In this document: piece after piece, positions 1 through 12,706 of the stretch
How the letters are laid out: each line of letters begins with the position of its first letter
Numbering within the stretch: the first letter of the stretch is position 1
Assembly: GCF_000150275.1 (NCBI RefSeq)
Contig: NW_002060973.1
Coordinates: forward strand, 219,364 to 283,363
Origin: Trichoplax adhaerens
Taxonomy: Eukaryota; Placozoa; Uniplacotomia; Trichoplacea; Trichoplacidae
Length of the DNA stretch: 64,000 nucleotides
Direction: 5' to 3'
Made by a program: the position numbers and the translations under genes
Notes under the pieces: model-generated
Seen by the model: the letters and a program-made list of their open reading frames with translations, nothing else
The model's database searches: none
What the model was told of the DNA's origin: nothing

Positions 1-2433
1 GGGACAGTCAACAGGTGGAATGGACGCAACATTCAGTGAACAGGTCGCCGAATCACCTCCAAAGTACTAGACAACGTAGACACAGAATATCTCGCTACGA
101 TACCTAGTCGCTAACTCTCGTTTGCAAGATCGAGAAACACTTAGAAACGGAGTAAAATAGTCCATGAATGATTGAACCTTTATTAAGCTGGCCTAAGGCT
201 CAGCAGCTTCGGCTACTATCGATTTCTGCTTCATGAATATGACTAGGGCTACATACTGCAGTGATATTGCATTAACCGGTTTCATTTCTTACCATGATTC
301 ATCGAATACACTACTGCACTTACAGTACAGTGAACAATAAAGTGCCTATGAGACTAGGATTATTGTGCAGAGAACTACTTCATCTGCGCCAGAAAATACT
401 GACTGGTTCGCTTTTCAAAACGGTGTATTGTACAGTAACTACCATAGCAATCCTACTGTTTTTGAAGCCGCATTATGACTTCTTGTACGTACGCGTATAC
501 CACAGATTTTAGAGAAAATACTCTAGTCCGTGGCGATACGCGCGTTAACATAAATAATAGTATAGGACTGTTGTAGCAAATCACTACTACTGCAAAAGAA
601 GATATTCTCAATTTATCTTCTTCCAGTAGTCCTTATTGTTGCGTAAAGATTTCCCATGAGAGGGAAAACGCAATTTCTGCGTGCAAATCAGAAATTGTAA
701 ATTGTACTCTTACATCATGCGAAAATTTTCCCAATTAGGATGTTGTTGGGTTAGAGTTAGGGTTAGTAGTCGAGGTCATTGTCGATACTAGAACAGGGAG
801 ACAGTAATTGACGCAAAAGATTGTCACGGAATGACTCGTACATCAAAACGTTGAAAAGAAATCCTGTACGACATAATCTTCCCAAGACTTCTCACTTCTC
901 ATTCGATGTTCACATATAGATCTTTCCCCACTAACAATCTTCTAATTTACGCGTACAGTATATAGTATACGAGTATGTATCAATCAATATCTTAAAAAGG
1001 TACACAGACAGACTTGTGGTACAACTCCTGTCAAGACTCTTGCTTCTCTTGATCATCTGCTTAAAATGATATATAGACAGACGATGTGCAATACTGTTGT
1101 ATCACTATCTTAGATGAAAATGCAGCACAGCACCCGCGGCAGAATTTTGAAATAGAGGATACACATCGAGAGAAGAATCTACACCAATTTTGGCCAAGCA
1201 AGTACACCTTTTATTCATAATCTACGCACATACGGTTATAATTACAGTAGTAATGGACGGTAAGATAAAAATGAGGTTCACTTTATCCACCTTGATTGGT
1301 AACTGATACAATTAGGTCAATTAAAAAAAATTTAAACTACAGTCTCCATGTTACCACTTTTTCAATCAGTTCAATAAAAAATAGCATCGACCGAGTTGGA
1401 AATGCTCTAATTTCAAATACAGATGAGACGTAAAGACATTATTATGAGTATTAGGATGATAACTGATATAACAGTTCGGTCGATGAGATAGTCGACTCTT
1501 GATCACACCATCCTTTCCAGATTGAAAAGAGACAAAATTTCACGAAATGTATGAAGAACCATGGTTAGCATTATGGTATCATCAACTACAACATTTGTGG
1601 CAGATATTATACGCAAATACAATAATGACTACAGATGGACTACAAATATAGTGGTATGATCTTCTCAAAGTTTAACTTGGAATTAAGAAAATTACTAAAC
1701 ATATTGTTGATGCATGGCAATAGCCACAGATAATAAAACGTTATTTTCCAATTTTTGATATATCAATAGATAGCTGAATGGATAGCACATTCTAAGATGA
1801 AAAAGACATATCCAGTCAGAAAAAAAAAATGACAACATGAGAAAAAACACCCAAAATAAAAAATGGCTATTACCAATTTTACAAGGACTACAATTAAAAG
1901 ATATAAAATTGCTACAGTTATACGATAACATAGATAATAGTGATTGATTGGCTTAAACTGTATCCAAAACATGTCAATACGGCAGGAAACACCGCTTATA
2001 GTTCTAGAGAATGCAATAATGATAAATTATATTATAAGACTGAAATGACGTATTTTGTAAATTTCTTTTTAGCAATTTCAAGAAACTAAGTTTGTTCAAG
2101 CAATCGTCTATCAATCCTAACTGCCAAGATTACAGCGCTAAAGATTGGTCAAGTTCTGAAATGAATCATTGGGACATGATAAAATAGCGCATACATGTAT
2201 TACTAATAAATCTTATTCAATATCAAGGTAAGCTACTGAAACATTTTTGGATATTCATTAATTTGACTGTAATCAGAAATTATTACAATAACAGTAAGTA
2301 ATGACTACAAACTCAAGCCACCAATGTTACTTTCTTTTTTCAAATTACGTATGGGTGAATAATATGTTTGCTTAATTGTAATTCAATAGGTAATCTTCCC
2401 CCTAACCCATACAACTGAATCATGGGTTGCTTT
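1..2433. other. Intergenic, no recognised gene
   Basis: I see no coding exon or RNA gene here. Open frames are short and resemble no family I know. At 748-766 there is a short run of telomere-like TTAGGG units with one variant unit, too short to be a telomere. The last part, just above 2434, is presumably the 3' untranslated region of the L1CAM-like gene that ends there; I found no clear AATAAA on the minus strand. Confidence 0.5.
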
Positions 2434-5400
2434 TTAAACAAAGGTGGAAAATGCAGAATTATTGGGGTTAATAGTACTAGCCGGACTTCCAGGACGGCTA
2501 CTTCGTAATGTAGGAGCATAGCTGTTGTTACCATGATAAGAAGCTGCTCCGTCATACCGTACATCGCTATAATCACCCATAAACGAGTTAACATCGACGT
2601 TACTTCTTGCAGCTTTCAATTCACCATATTCACCAATGAAAGAACCATCTTCATTAAATTTGGATAACTGAGGTAAGTCTGCGTATTGATCCATACTATC
2701 CAGACTGTCCATGTCGACATCGCTATGTCGAAAATGATCGTCTGCATAATGACTTTCTTCAGGCAAAGGTGGTCTCTTGACTTCTTCCTCAGGTTCATCA
2801 GCTGGCAGTGGAGGAACATCAGGCTTCTTTTCTTGCTCATGAGGAGTTACGTAGCGGCCAGTAGACTTCATTGTATTCCTCTTTCGACCAGATCGAACAA
2901 AGCATACCAGAATTAAGATCACTAGCAGTCCACCTACTGAACTAACTAAAGCGATAAACCAAATTTCTTCATAAAACGGCTTTTGCTCTGCTACCACTGA
3001 CCTTGTCGTCACGTTAACCTGATTACTTGGCACACTGATTATATTTCCACCTACAGCAACAATGTGGAATGCATAAGTTGTCGATGCTTTCAAATCACTT
3101 GCTGTAAAGGCACGAACTGTTGGACTAAGTAAAGAGGAAGTATTTTGATGAGGATCATTCGAAGCTAACAGCTTGTGTTGAACGACAAATCCTTCGGTTG
3201 GATTCTCAGTGGCTTCCCATTGAAAGCTAACAGTAGTTTGTGTCACTTCCGTTGCTTTTAAATTTTGTGGTTGCTCTGGACCAATCCCATTAACCTGGAA
3301 CTGAACTGTTGTTGGAACTCCATACCCGTTAGCATTTTGTGGTGTCACCGTGAATCGATAAACACCAGTCTTCATATTGTAAAAGGTAAATAGAGTCTCG
3401 CTTCCAGCAGTTGTGTTAGCAGTATATGAACCAGGGAGACCCTCGACAGTTAAGACGGTATAATTCACTTTATAATGTGTAATAGCACCATTAGAGGCAC
3501 TAGGTGCGATCCATTGCACTACCACTTGGCTTCTGACCGGTTCCGATGCAACTAAATTGGTAACTTCATCTAAAATTAATGATAATAATCGCATTTCAGT
3601 CACTAATTTCTAAACTAGGATAGCGAAAAGTTTCAAATAGGAAAGAATCTACTCTTGACTGAATAAGCCGGTATACCACTGAATATGTCACCATCAAGTA
3701 GAATGATAGATTGTATAAAAAAGTAACTTGGATACAATTTTGTATTTTATTTTAAGTATTACCTGGTACTGGTAAATGGATGTATTTAGAAACTGTCGGT
3801 GAGAAAGGACCGTCTCCACCTTCAGTAAATGCATTTATCCTGAAGTTATAGGTCATATAACGTCTTAAATCATTTATTGAAGCTTCCGCAACATCACCGA
3901 AAGTACGGGTAGTAGCGACAGAATTATCATATGTCCAAAAAGAAATCTGTAAGGCAAATGCGAAACCAATACATTATTTTAGTCAATGTACTTAACAAAT
4001 GGGAAAATTGTTAAAACTATTATTGTCACCTACACATTACTAACTACACTATAACCCTATAAATAAATATTAACTTATTATAGCCTTATTAACATTTACT
4101 GAGGTTAAGTAGACGATTAAACGAAGTAGTACGGTAGTTTTTTTCAATTTCAAGATAAATCAATTACATTCCAAAGAATTAACCATTAGCTACATATTTT
4201 GCACCCGGTTCATCAAACGTTTCTTTGATTTTTATATAAAACATATATTATACAGTCAAAATATTGAGAGATTAACAAAACTCACTCGGTATCCGACCGC
4301 TGTTGCTCTCGCCGATTTTGCTACTGCAATTTTAGACCATCTTAACTTAACTGAAGTAATACTGGTAAGATAAGCCGTAACATCTTTAGGAGCCGCCGTA
4401 GGTGCTGTGCTACCTGTGGTAGCAGTGATAATCTCGGTTGCTGCTCGCCCAAATCCGGCGTTATTAAACGGTTGCAATCGTAGCTCATAGCGAGTGTTTT
4501 GAGCTAAACCTGCTAGACGATATGTACCAGTAGTACCAGTATTGACATTCGACCAAGATTGTGTGGGTCCTTGTTGTCTAAAAGATAACCTATAATTAAT
4601 ACCTGCGTCATTTTGTTCTTCTCGCGATAAGGGTACAAAGCGGATATCCAAGGCCCCAGAATTGCCGGTTACACCACTAACCCGAAATTCGCCCGGTGCG
4701 TTATAAGGTACGTCTCCAAGTGTGGAAAAGATCTGATACGTGCTATCTTGACTTGCTCCTACAGCATTAACAGCGACTATCCTAAAGCGATAGGTATTAA
4801 ACGGTGAAAGAGCAATTCGACGGAATGTAGCCGAAACCGGAATGTAATCTTCTGCTATTCTCCATGAATTAACATTATTGACGCGATAATGAATTGCAAA
4901 TCTTAGCAATGGGCTATTATTAGGATTACCAGGTAGCCATGAAAATAGAACTGACGATCGTGTCAATTCGCTATAAGTAAAATTAAATGGTGGATTGGGT
5001 ACGTCATTGACTGTTAATGTTGCTAACGATGGATTAGCTACGTAGCCAACATAAGGTACGTTAGTTGCCGCTACACAGGCAAATTGGCCCGAATCACTTA
5101 ACGTACTATTGTAATAACTTAATGTTGAAGTCAAACCGTTGGTTCTTACAGTAGCTCTACTAGTAGTGATATTTTTGCCTTCCCTTTGCCAATAAAGTAC
5201 GACATTCAAGCTATCAGCCTTCTGAACGGTACAAGAAATAGTAAAGTTTTTAGGTCGGCGTATAAAAGTCGCAGCTAATGGCTTAGTAAAGACGGTCGCA
5301 CTAAGCACAACGGCTGTACCAGTAGCGTCGGTTGTTCCATACCGATTGGTAGCTGTACACTTATATTCTCCAGCATCACTATCTACTACATTGTGTATCA

Positions 5401-6808
5401 CTAAATTTCCATTCGGTTTAACGGTATATTTGTTGTACAATAATTTATCAACAAATCCTCCGTCTTTAGTATAAGTCATGTCAGGCCTCGGACCTCCGGT
5501 AACAGTACAACGGATGGTAGAACTTTGTCCTCGAAATAATGTCGTTTGTGTATATGGGACTTCAACAAATTTGGGCGCTGCTACGGTAACATTCAGCCAG
5601 CCCGATGATACTATATTGGAATGCTCATTATAAGCTAGACAAGAATAGACTTTGGTATCTCCTCTAACAAGACTACGTATGGTCAATGAGCCATTCGCAT
5701 TGAGAATGTATTTGGTACTTTGGACAATGCGTTGACCATTCATATACCACCTATAACCAACGGTAGATCCACTAGCGACGCAAGGCCAATTAAAATCTGA
5801 TTCGACAGGTTGATCCGTATCACTTATAGCGGTTATCCATTTAGGATCAACATGAACCTTAAGTCGAGCACTTGCTGTTACTTGACTACCACCAGAAATG
5901 GCTGTGCACTGATAGACACCATCATCGACTTCTGCAATGTCTTTTAGGACGAGATGGCGACCATATTGTTCAAATGAATAACGATTAATAGGGAGTGTGC
6001 CTGTACTTTTTTGCCATATGATTGTTGGTATAGGATAACCGACTGCAATGCATTCTAATATAACTCGTTTTTGGTTAAGATTAGCTATAGTATCATTCGG
6101 TGGGACTATGATTGAAGGAGCAACCGCTGGAACAGCATTAATAGTAAAATTCAAGTATTGTTCACCACCCGTGTTTCGAGTTTCTGATGACGAGCTACTC
6201 TTAGGATCGAATACATTAAATATGGTATTGCAACGATAAGTCCCAGTATTATTCTTCCAACCTGATATAAATATTAAATCTCCTGCATATATACTTAGTG
6301 CAACACGTTCACTTTGAGCAATAACAGAATTATCAGCCATAGTCCAATAAATTAGATCGGGTCTTGGTGATGTTTCAGATGGGATTTGACAATGCAATCT
6401 AGCATTTTGGTTAATTTTGCGATAAAATTTTTCAGAAACACCAGGCATAAAAGGTAAAAATCGAATTTGTAAAGTGGCTTCACGGCTGATACTGGTACCA
6501 AAGGCATTGGTAGCTAAGCAGACATACTGGCCCGCATCCGCTAACACAATTCCGGAAAATGTTAAATTACCACCAGATAATTTAATACGGTTGTCGAATT
6601 GGAGATTTTGATCATTATGTCTCCATGCATAGGTAATTGTTCCATCACCAGTAGCGGCACAAGGTACAATTACTCCTTCATCATGTGTGCGTGATATTGC
6701 GAGTGCATCAACATAATCGATCGGTTGAACAGTAATTTCAGGAGCTTTTAGTCCCAAGGCTGTAGCGATAATGCTAGTTAACATGAGAAAGATGAAAGAT
6801 CGATTCAT
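2434..6808 (-). CDS. L1CAM: L1CAM-family cell adhesion receptor, copy A (6 Ig + 5 FN3 + TM + FIGEY tail)
   Basis: Type I membrane adhesion receptor of the L1/neuroglian family. Exons (minus strand): 6808-4286, 3946-3763, 3569-2434; splice phases 0 and 1; total 3843 nt, 1280 residues. Seen: signal peptide about 1-19; six Ig domains at about 23-117, 118-224, 230-320, 321-409, 411-502 and 503-600, each with the Cys pair (for example C50/C97, C253/C301, C434/C484); five FN3 domains at about 601-697, 699-799, 801-899, 903-996 and 998-1095; one membrane span about 1106-1127; tail of about 153 residues. The tail has two PPLP motifs, the ankyrin-binding region as NEDGSFIGEY (FIGEY at 1213-1217; FIGQY in other animals), a second similar motif FMGDY at 1232-1236, and the C-terminus STFV, a class I PDZ ligand. 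Domain number and the FIGQY-like region together make the family call firm. It is the best preserved of four copies in this window, all on one strand. Ankyrin and PDZ binding are inferred from family knowledge. Confidence 0.93.
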
Positions 6809-9800
6809 TTCTATTTAGGTAAAATTAGAGATTGGATCGGAAAAAATAGAATAAAAATTTTTCAAGCAGCGAGAAAAAAAATGAGGGGGTGTCGGGTCAG
6901 GATCCAGTTATAAAAAGAATATCGGATAAGATACACAGTTGAAATTTCTCTTATTAAACTTTAGATATTAAGTGAGAAAGTTGTCAATGTGCGGACATAT
7001 TGTTACAGTTTTCAAGATGACAATGTAGCAAGATGGATCGATTTCGACAGGGCGGTAAAGCCACAGTATTAATTGTTTGTCCGCAAAAAGAAAAAAATGG
7101 CCGTAATCTGTAATTTAGGACAATTGCAATTTTGATCAATTGTGTCTATTTTTCCCGTTCTTGATGGTAATCGTTAGCTTCAATTAAAATTCTCCTTTTT
7201 TTGGATAGCTTGTTATAACGATTGGACTATCCAAAGATGAAACACCAAAGCTGATGAATGTCGTTAAGACTCTTTTTTTGAAGTTGCTTTTGCTGAAATG
7301 ATATTTTCTTGGATTAGTGAAAATGGACCATGAGAAAGGTTACTTGTGTAGAGGTTGAGAAGAATAGGCTTTTTTTCTAGATAAGAAAATAACTGCAGGG
7401 TATATTAATAGGGATAGGCTCTTCACTGCATACTAATCGTTTTGTATGGTTGCTAATAACGCATCTCCATTGAAATTTGATTGATGGATATTAATGAATT
7501 ATAATTAATTATTTATTTGACAACAACAAAATTGTTCAATTGTTGATTGACCGCCTTCACTTCAATTTCGTTTATTCTGATGAAATCTAAAAGTCTATTA
7601 TTCATAAGTATGGTATGCGGCAGGTGACACAGAATACTTAAAAAAACAAATGGAGTAATTAGTTGGGTCAAAAGAATGACGAGAGTAATGACTCAAATGA
7701 TGCACAGCTCCTAATTCTTAACCCGTCAATGCTACTCCATTTGACGTCAAATTTTTCACACCTTCTATCAGTTATGCAAAGTACTGTAGTACTGAGAAGC
7801 GATGACTCGTCTTTAAACCATGCTAAAGAGAGTTTTATTTATCATTTATTACACTACAAAGTGCCAAGATATCAAGATTACCCCGGAAGTATATGCTATT
7901 TGCTATATGATTCGATTCCGTTACATGATGTTATGATAACTCTTCCTTAACCATGCAACCTTGAAAAATATCAGAAGATCTTCGTAATTAAAGGAAGGTA
8001 CTTAAATTCATTAGAAACTGACTAACAGAACTAGCTCACTGCACTACTCGTTAGCTTTCACTACTAACCCTCTTATATTAAGGCATTTTCAACTGTCATT
8101 CTTTTTATTGCGTTCGATCTCTCTCCACCCATTTTTTGAGTCATTGCTAAAGCAAAAAAAAATCATAATAGCTCTTGTATACGTAAAAGTGGATTCTTTG
8201 TTACCATCACTTAATGTTGATATTGTTGGTGCTAATGACGGTAAATAAAAGAAAGGGATCATCTTCAATTGATTGGCTAGTCATGCATCTTGGTCCTCCT
8301 GCTAATATTTCAATAAAGTTGGAGTTGATTAATGATTTGAAGTATTCTTTTAACTCCATGGCCACATTTGTTAGTCAAAAGAAATAAAGTTCACCCAGCT
8401 AAGAATACAATATACTTTCTTGGGTGTATTATTATAACATAAATTTTTCGGCTATGCTCAAAGCAGTTAACTCTGCCCTAGTGAATACTGGAAGTGTTTA
8501 CCTATTTTTCTATATCAAATTAGGAATAGAAAAGAAAATACTAATGAAAGACGAATTTTAAAAGATATATGTAACAAACGCTCATTCATTCTCCAAGTTG
8601 GATAGTTACCTTCGTATAAAATAAATACTTGGAAGGATTAAATGTAATTTAAAAATTGTTAGTCGTAATTTTACTATAATGTAATTGAGCTCCATCATTA
8701 TTATCTGCATCAGCGATATATTACTGCTTCTTATTGTTTTCATAACATTTTTTTTCATTATTTTAATATTTATAATAGCTATAATGGCCCGATTGCTGTA
8801 TCTATCTCCTTACTATTGTATGCAGCTACATGATCAATTTTGATTACTACGGTAGTCATTCATCAGATTGGAAGTAAGACTTTTTGATCCAAATATTAGA
8901 CTGTAGTAATAAAGTTTTATTTGCTAATAGAGATATAAGGAAATATGGCTATCGTCTTATGATACCTATCGTATTTTAACTTGTTTTATAATTAACAAGA
9001 ATCCTTTTTAATTTATGGTAAATTAGCAACAACTCAAGAAATGACAGTCAGGGCGATACTAGTGCAGGCATTTTCTAAATTCTCATCTTCCGACTAATTA
9101 TATGTATACTGTATTATCAACATTAATTTCGCTTGACATTATTGTTCTTCTCCTAAAAAATTTTAGTCGTACGATTCCATGGATCTTCATTACCAATCGG
9201 GATCATTGCCAATAGAACTAGCAAGACTTTTGCTTGACAATGAATGAATGATGGGCGCTTACATGTCCCCACAATTCTATCCATTAGCTTCCTACTTGTG
9301 CAATCCGATTAGAACATAAAGGTTCATTGTCCTTAATGGATTACTCTAAATCGCTGTTATAATTAGATTAATCAGGAAGAACAAATTAACAGTAAATTGA
9401 AATTAATGGTCAAAACATCCGACGAAATTCCGGGATATTCATTTCAATAAAATATCTTTATGGGGTAATTAATGCCACTAAATGACAGCATTAGATATTG
9501 AATTTAGATAATGAATACATTCGGATGAATTGATAAATTAAGCTCCATCGATGGTATCAAAATGGATCCGCGATAGCTAAACTCGAAATGTTTGATAGCG
9601 TAGCGTATCTGCAGATTGATTGGCAGTTTTCAAACTCAATGAGCAGATATACGAGTAATCAATACAGCGATGCTAAATAGAAGAATCGTCGAGATTTATA
9701 GCCGGAAAAGCGTCTCTTTCATAGAGAATATGCTACTATATCTAATCCATTCTGTAGGCGATTACTGACCGATTTGGAAGTAATTTCCCACAGATAATCT

Positions 9801-12706
9801 GATTTACTATGATAATAGCTTAACGATTTGCACATTACATTCAGAATTGACCAGATAATGACTAAAAGCTGCCAGAATTAGACCTCCATCGATAAGAACT
9901 TTTTATTGTCACTATAACAATTGATAGATAGTAACGACTCCTTGGATTAGACTGTACAATAATGAATGACAAGATTGCTGCGATTTCATCGCTAATTTAT
10001 TATTAATTAATTTGTACTATCTAGCCCTAAGTTTTACTGTTAGAGTTCTATCACGATGATTGAGGCCACTCATGACTAGCTTTAGGATAGCTTTCCGCGA
10101 TTGAGTTAACCAGCATTATCGAATCATTCGCTGCTGTAATTGAATAACTACAACAGTTTTCAATACTAGTAGTCATAAATACAGCCTTTAAATAGTGATG
10201 AAAACATTAGATGAAGTAACACCTATCTCACTAAGATCGAGTAGCAATGACGATTAAAGCCAAGACTAACATGCATGACCTTTAAAGAGTCAACATTACT
10301 CTCGTTCAACATTGATTGCAATATAAAAGAGTTGCAGCAATCAAGTTGCTTTTTTATGATGATAATCTGGAATTGATACGTGATGAGAGAGTAATTATGA
10401 TTTAATAATACGTCAAGAAAATGATGATGGCTCCGCCTGTTCTCATTCAGTCAATAAGTTGAAGGCGGATACTCAAAAGACAGTTGGAGTGATGGTTCCG
10501 CCTATATCTACCTGATCAATACGATAAAAATGGATAGTGAGAGTTAATAATAAGAGAAGTCACTATCATCGTGGCCATCAATTCGATGCTGATCTTAGAT
10601 CCGAGTAAGATAAAACAAAGTTTGATGATTAGATTAACTAGCGAACAGTATGGACGACAGTCGTAATTCTATATGTTCCGTTTGATTTAAAGATTGATCC
10701 TAAGATTGATCCAATCATCGAGGACGCAATAACCAATATCTGCTAAGGGGGACGATAGAGTGCTCAAACTCTCTGCATTGCTTATAGCAACTGTGTGTAG
10801 AAAATTGCATCATCAATATCATTGCGACGATAAAGAGTTTTTTTCAATTATAATTCTACCTAGGAATGGTGCATTAATGTTATGACTAAACGTGGCGATA
10901 AATAATATTGATTTAGAACTGTATCAAACTTACTCTTTCTCAGAAATGGAGACAAAGCATATAGTGTCCGTGATCAAGAGAATTCAATTTAATTCTAGAT
11001 TGGTTATATTTCTTTTGTTGAAGAGTTTACTTATTATTATTAACAAACGGGCAATGGGTCAAGTTGTCATGAATTCTTTAGTAGTCTCTGGTACAATAGT
11101 ACCTGGTAGACCATGGTTGCATTGCTCAATCAACTAATGAATATTTTATGTGTAATTTTTTTAATTTATTGCTGATTGATAAAGAGTATTGTTCATGATA
11201 AAGTGTTGAACAATGTTATCCAATAAAAATCACCGACGGTTGATGAATCATATCTAATATTCGGTGTATCAAAGAATCCATTCTTATTGAAGGTCTATTA
11301 ATTTTAATAAAGTTTATTTCTCTATTTTAGTTGTACCCTATGTTGTGTTATGATACTATTATATTATTTAGATTGCTCAGTTACCTTTACTTTTGAAATG
11401 TATAGAACACTCTTATCCTTTCCAATGACCCTGATGACCATGATCGCATGGGAGGGCGCTTACATTTATCCCTCTATGCTTGCTTTAGATCATCTTACTT
11501 TCATACTGCTATATATCGCTAGTGCTATATAAGTAGAAAGGCCAGTCATCACTTCGATAGCTTACGCGTAAAGTAATTTGTACCATTACCTTATATGGGT
11601 AAATCTAGTTGTTGCAGGTTTTAATGATGTCAGCTTTCATCTTTTCCTGTGCCAGATATGTAGGCATATTTAATCACGTAGTATGAGTTGAGAAAATTAA
11701 TACCGAGGAAAAACTTGAAAGTTACTCGATTATTCATACTTTGCAAGAAACTCAGTTCTGAATAACATGTAATACGACAAGATGGAAATGTACTGTAGAT
11801 TTAATTATAGTATACCAACAAATTAATTCTATTGTCAGCTGATCATCACTTCTATTCTACACTCTTCTGCACTATAACATGAAACTATTAAATGGCTGGC
11901 CTAATATTTATGCCTAAACACAATTCATCATACAATAGTAGGACTTATCCTATACGTTCCGTAGCATTTATGTATTGCATACGAGATAAGTTCGATCTAC
12001 GAGCATTCTGATAGACTTGCCTTAGATTAATCGTTGAACTCTACAGGTAGCCGGGCATTAAAATATAAAATAAATTATGCTTCTGGACTGATAAAAGACT
12101 ATAGGATTAACTTATTCAACTAGTCTAATCTCTAAATCAAAAACCCGTAAACTCATCATATTTTGCATATAGCTTCAGTCTATTCAGTAATCTAAGCATT
12201 TACTAAAGCAAATTTTGTATCCTAGTTTAGAACTCTTCGCTCTCTAGAATTAACAATAGTACACAGCTAATCTCTCTATTCTATATATAGAAATCCAGTC
12301 AATCAGTTCACTTTCAAAATTAAATGTATAGGTCTAATACATAATCTCAGAGTCACATTTGTTAGTTGCAATAGATCAAAGCAAGGTAATAATAAACAAT
12401 TACGCATTTCTGTAATCTGATCATTTATTGAAACAAGACTATTGAATTTTTATACATTCACAATCCTTTAATAAGGATTCTGGACTTTTTCGTACAGTTA
12501 AATTTTCAGTAACATAAAAAAAGTCAATTTTGGGTCTAAAAGTGGATTAAATGGCTTTGAGTTATTCCTAAGTTGTCTAGTTGTAGTCATATCATCGACT
12601 GCGATTAAAATTTATCGTCAAGGCATTGGGTTTCTTCCTATTTCATTGATGTGAAAAAGTTTTTCGTAGTGCTCAATTCCTTATTGCAAGAATATCCTAC
12701 TATATA
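6809..12706. other. Intergenic between L1CAM-like copies A and B
   Basis: No gene recognised. The one structured part is 7446-7640, which resembles a segment upstream of copy C (listed separately). At 10430-10510 two short near-copies of a GGCTCCGCCT-like word occur about 65 bases apart, without further context. The open frame at 7663-7950 (95 codons) matches nothing I know and is not conserved in the paired segment near 43.2 kb, so it is not called. Confidence 0.45.
7446..7640 (-). promoter_or_regulatory. Upstream element shared with L1CAM-like copy C
   Basis: This non-coding stretch, about 640-830 bases upstream of the copy A start codon, aligns with 42988-43175, upstream of copy C. Shared blocks on the plus strand are GTTGCTAATAACGCAT (one or two changes), TTTGACAACAACAAAAT (7516-7532, identical) and GCGGCAGGTGACAC (7617-7630, one change). 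The last two blocks start 101 bases apart here and 102 apart near copy C. GCGGCAGGTG contains an E-box core CAGGTG. Conservation against an otherwise diverged flank suggests a promoter, enhancer or 5' untranslated exon, but I cannot tell which. Confidence 0.4.

Noticed and set aside
7663-7950. 95-codon open frame on the plus strand
   Set aside because: No family resemblance, no splice partners seen, and the matching segment near 43.2 kb does not keep it.
10892-11532. Two open frames of 81 and 60 codons
   Set aside because: Composition like random AT-rich translation and no recognisable domain.
12541-12640. Possible remnant of the L1CAM tail downstream of copy B
   Set aside because: A faint likeness to the SMDQYADLPxLSKFN stretch was seen in one frame, but too few residues match to support it.
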